Positions 39,330 through 40,039 of a stretch of DNA of 40,039 nucleotides are shown one piece after another. Below the pieces are notes generated by a model that was not told where the DNA came from, did not search any database, and saw only the letters and a program-made list of their open reading frames with translations. Made by a program: the position numbers and the translations under genes. The DNA is taken from IMG/VR virus record IMGVR_UViG_3300046520_000057, positions 1-40,039 of that record. One strand, given 5' to 3'. The DNA comes from a virus. How positions within the stretch are numbered: the stretch's first letter is position 1; every line of letters starts with the position of its first letter.

Positions 39330-39542
39330 TCAGATATTTAAGGCGGCGCATTGATAGGTAATGACGGCTGACTTTTTGTCTGAGAAATTCGGCCGTCCGG
39401 CTCTCGCGACTTCCCCAGCGTTTTTGCACGCCTGCTCTGTAGTGAAGCCAGTGGTAGACGATTGTGAGACGGCCACTGGCGACTCGTTATACCCGGCCGT
39501 GCCTCCGCTCATATAAATAGTGATGATCAGTGCATAGAGCAT
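39330..39542 (-). CDS. Small exported or membrane-anchored protein, first leftward gene
   Basis: 70 aa from ATG 39542 (AGGA nine bases upstream). The in-frame TTG at 39584 lies before the likely transcription start and is rejected. The N-terminus LYALIITIYMSGGTAGY is a short hydrophobic signal or anchor. The rest is Ser/Thr-rich with two cysteines (EQACKN, TYQCAA) that could form a disulfide outside the cytoplasm. As the first gene from the strongest leftward early promoter, a role in superinfection exclusion or host takeover is plausible but unproven. Confidence 0.6.
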   Translation of the reverse strand: MLYALIITIYMSGGTAGYNESPVAVSQSSTTGFTTEQACKNAGEVARAGRPNFSDKKSAVITYQCAALNI

Positions 39543-39582
39543 GTCGGCGATTCCTGTTTGGTTGTTTGCTTTCGATGGGTTC

Positions 39583-39629
39583 AATATACAAGCAGTTGCT
39601 TGCGTTGTCTAGTACTACCGACGAACGGT
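39583..39629 (-). promoter_or_regulatory. Main leftward early promoter with palindromic operators
   Basis: On the minus strand TAGACA (39606-39611), 17-bp spacer, TATATT (39583-39588). The spacer ends in CAAGCA-AC-TGCTTG (39589-39602), a 6-bp-arm dyad. Upstream CCGACGAACGGT (39618-39629) lies inside a perfect dyad CTACCG-ACGAA-CGGTAG (39615-39631). It drives the long leftward operon. The site at 34631 has the same order of parts. Confidence 0.8.
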
Positions 39630-39645
39630 AGGCATTCGTTTAGGG

Positions 39646-39675
39646 TTGTGTTTCTTTAGTGGTTAGTTGTATGAT
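39646..39675 (+). promoter_or_regulatory. Rightward early promoter
   Basis: TTGTGT (39646-39651), 18-bp spacer, TATGAT (39670-39675). It faces away from the leftward promoter, with the CTACCG/CGGTAG dyad between the two. Its position puts the ATGs at 39671/39674 within the -10 and supports translation from 39704. Confidence 0.65.
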
Positions 39676-39703
39676 GCGCCGACACCAACCTGAGGTCAAA
39701 GAA

Positions 39704-39934
39704 ATGCTAGATAAGAAACGCTGGACACCGGCTGAAGCCGCTGCACGTGATCACTTCGCCGGACTGGCAATGCAGGAGCTTATGCGTAGTGCGAGATCAG
39801 TCGGCTATGACTACGAAGAGGGCTACGAGAAAGCGTTAAGCAAGCAGCGCCGGGAGATCGTCAAACGTGCGTACCAAATGGCTGACGATATGCTGCAACA
39901 ACGCGCCCACGCTTTTTACGATCACGAGGCTTAA
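39704..39934 (+). CDS. Hypothetical 76-aa helical protein, first rightward gene
   Basis: Starts at ATG 39704 with GAGG eight bases upstream. Helical throughout: TPAEAAARDHFAGLAMQELM, YDYEEGYEKALSKQRREIVK, AYQMADDMLQQRA. The AYxxADxML ending is common in small phage early proteins near the replication genes. Its 3' end enters the terminal repeat and the HTH gene starts three bases later. Function unknown. Confidence 0.7.
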   Translation: MLDKKRWTPAEAAARDHFAGLAMQELMRSARSVGYDYEEGYEKALSKQRREIVKRAYQMADDMLQQRAHAFYDHEA

Positions 39935-40039
39935 TCCATGGACAAGCGACTCAAAGCACTGACTGAACAAATCATCAACGATGGCACCCACGGCTCTCTC
40001 CTTAATACGGTGATGTCCGCCAAGGCGTACACTGGCATT
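39913..40039. repeat. Terminal direct repeat, right copy
   Basis: Exact copy of 1-127. It includes the last codons of the 39704 gene and the first 34 codons of the HTH gene, which is complete at 26-340. Remove one copy to get the circular map of 39,912 bp. Confidence 0.95.

Noticed and set aside
39199-39429. Full 76-aa reverse frame
   Set aside because: The first 36 codons overlap the first leftward gene in another frame and have no SD; start at 39321 preferred.

Overview
The window is a complete tailed-phage genome with siphovirus architecture. Its first 127 bases are repeated exactly at its end (1-127 = 39913-40039), so the unique circular map is 39,912 bp. The gene set (HK97-type terminase, portal and capsid, lambda-like tail chaperone frameshift, tape measure, gpJ-like tip protein, Rz/Rz1 spanins) points to a Gram-negative host. 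The GC-rich codon use and the style of the small proteins suggest Pseudomonas or a relative, but that is inference. I see no integrase, excisionase, CI-type repressor or partition gene. The only repressor-like gene is a small Cro/YdaS-like HTH gene at 26-340.

Layout on the circle: a control region (about 39543-39703) fires in both directions. Rightward, over the junction, lie a small gene (39704-39934), the HTH gene and a primase-helicase (353-2386). Then come an array of 9-bp GGTAC repeats (2402-2520), three small genes, an HNH endonuclease, a dyad-rich cos-like interval (3466-3739), the terminases, a protease-capsid fusion, the portal and head-tail connectors. At the head-tail junction is an accessory cassette (11909-14505): a 59-aa gene, a Rossmann-like protein, a tRNA-like structured RNA interval closed by a terminator, a GT9-like glycosyltransferase and a methyltransferase. 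Tail genes follow (14656-27049), interrupted by a homing-type HNH gene (15135-15917) and by a fibre/spike pair that share an N-terminal anchor. Lysis genes (27102-28755) end the rightward half.

The leftward half (39542 down to 28690) is a chain of tightly packed, mostly ATGA-overlapping early genes. They include many micro-proteins (22-125 aa), a Cas4/RecB-like DUF2800 nuclease, a DUF2815 ssDNA-binding protein, family A DNA polymerase, VRR-NUC nuclease, SNF2-type helicase and a DUF3310 protein. Together with the rightward primase-helicase these form a largely self-sufficient replication/recombination set. Four leftward promoters can be read: three contain a CAAG-N6-CTTG-like dyad and one carries a 7-bp palindrome over its -10. 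The two transcription directions converge, with overlapping genes, at 28690-28755.

Most unusual points: the tRNA-like RNA interval with a 14-bp closing helix; the GGTAC array next to the replicative primase; shared operator dyads in the early promoters; an internal ribosome-binding site inside the protease-capsid fusion; and several genes under 60 codons (11909, 2530, 2699, 34010, 34182, 38415, 38698, 38835, 39199, Rz1) that a length-filtered gene call would miss.
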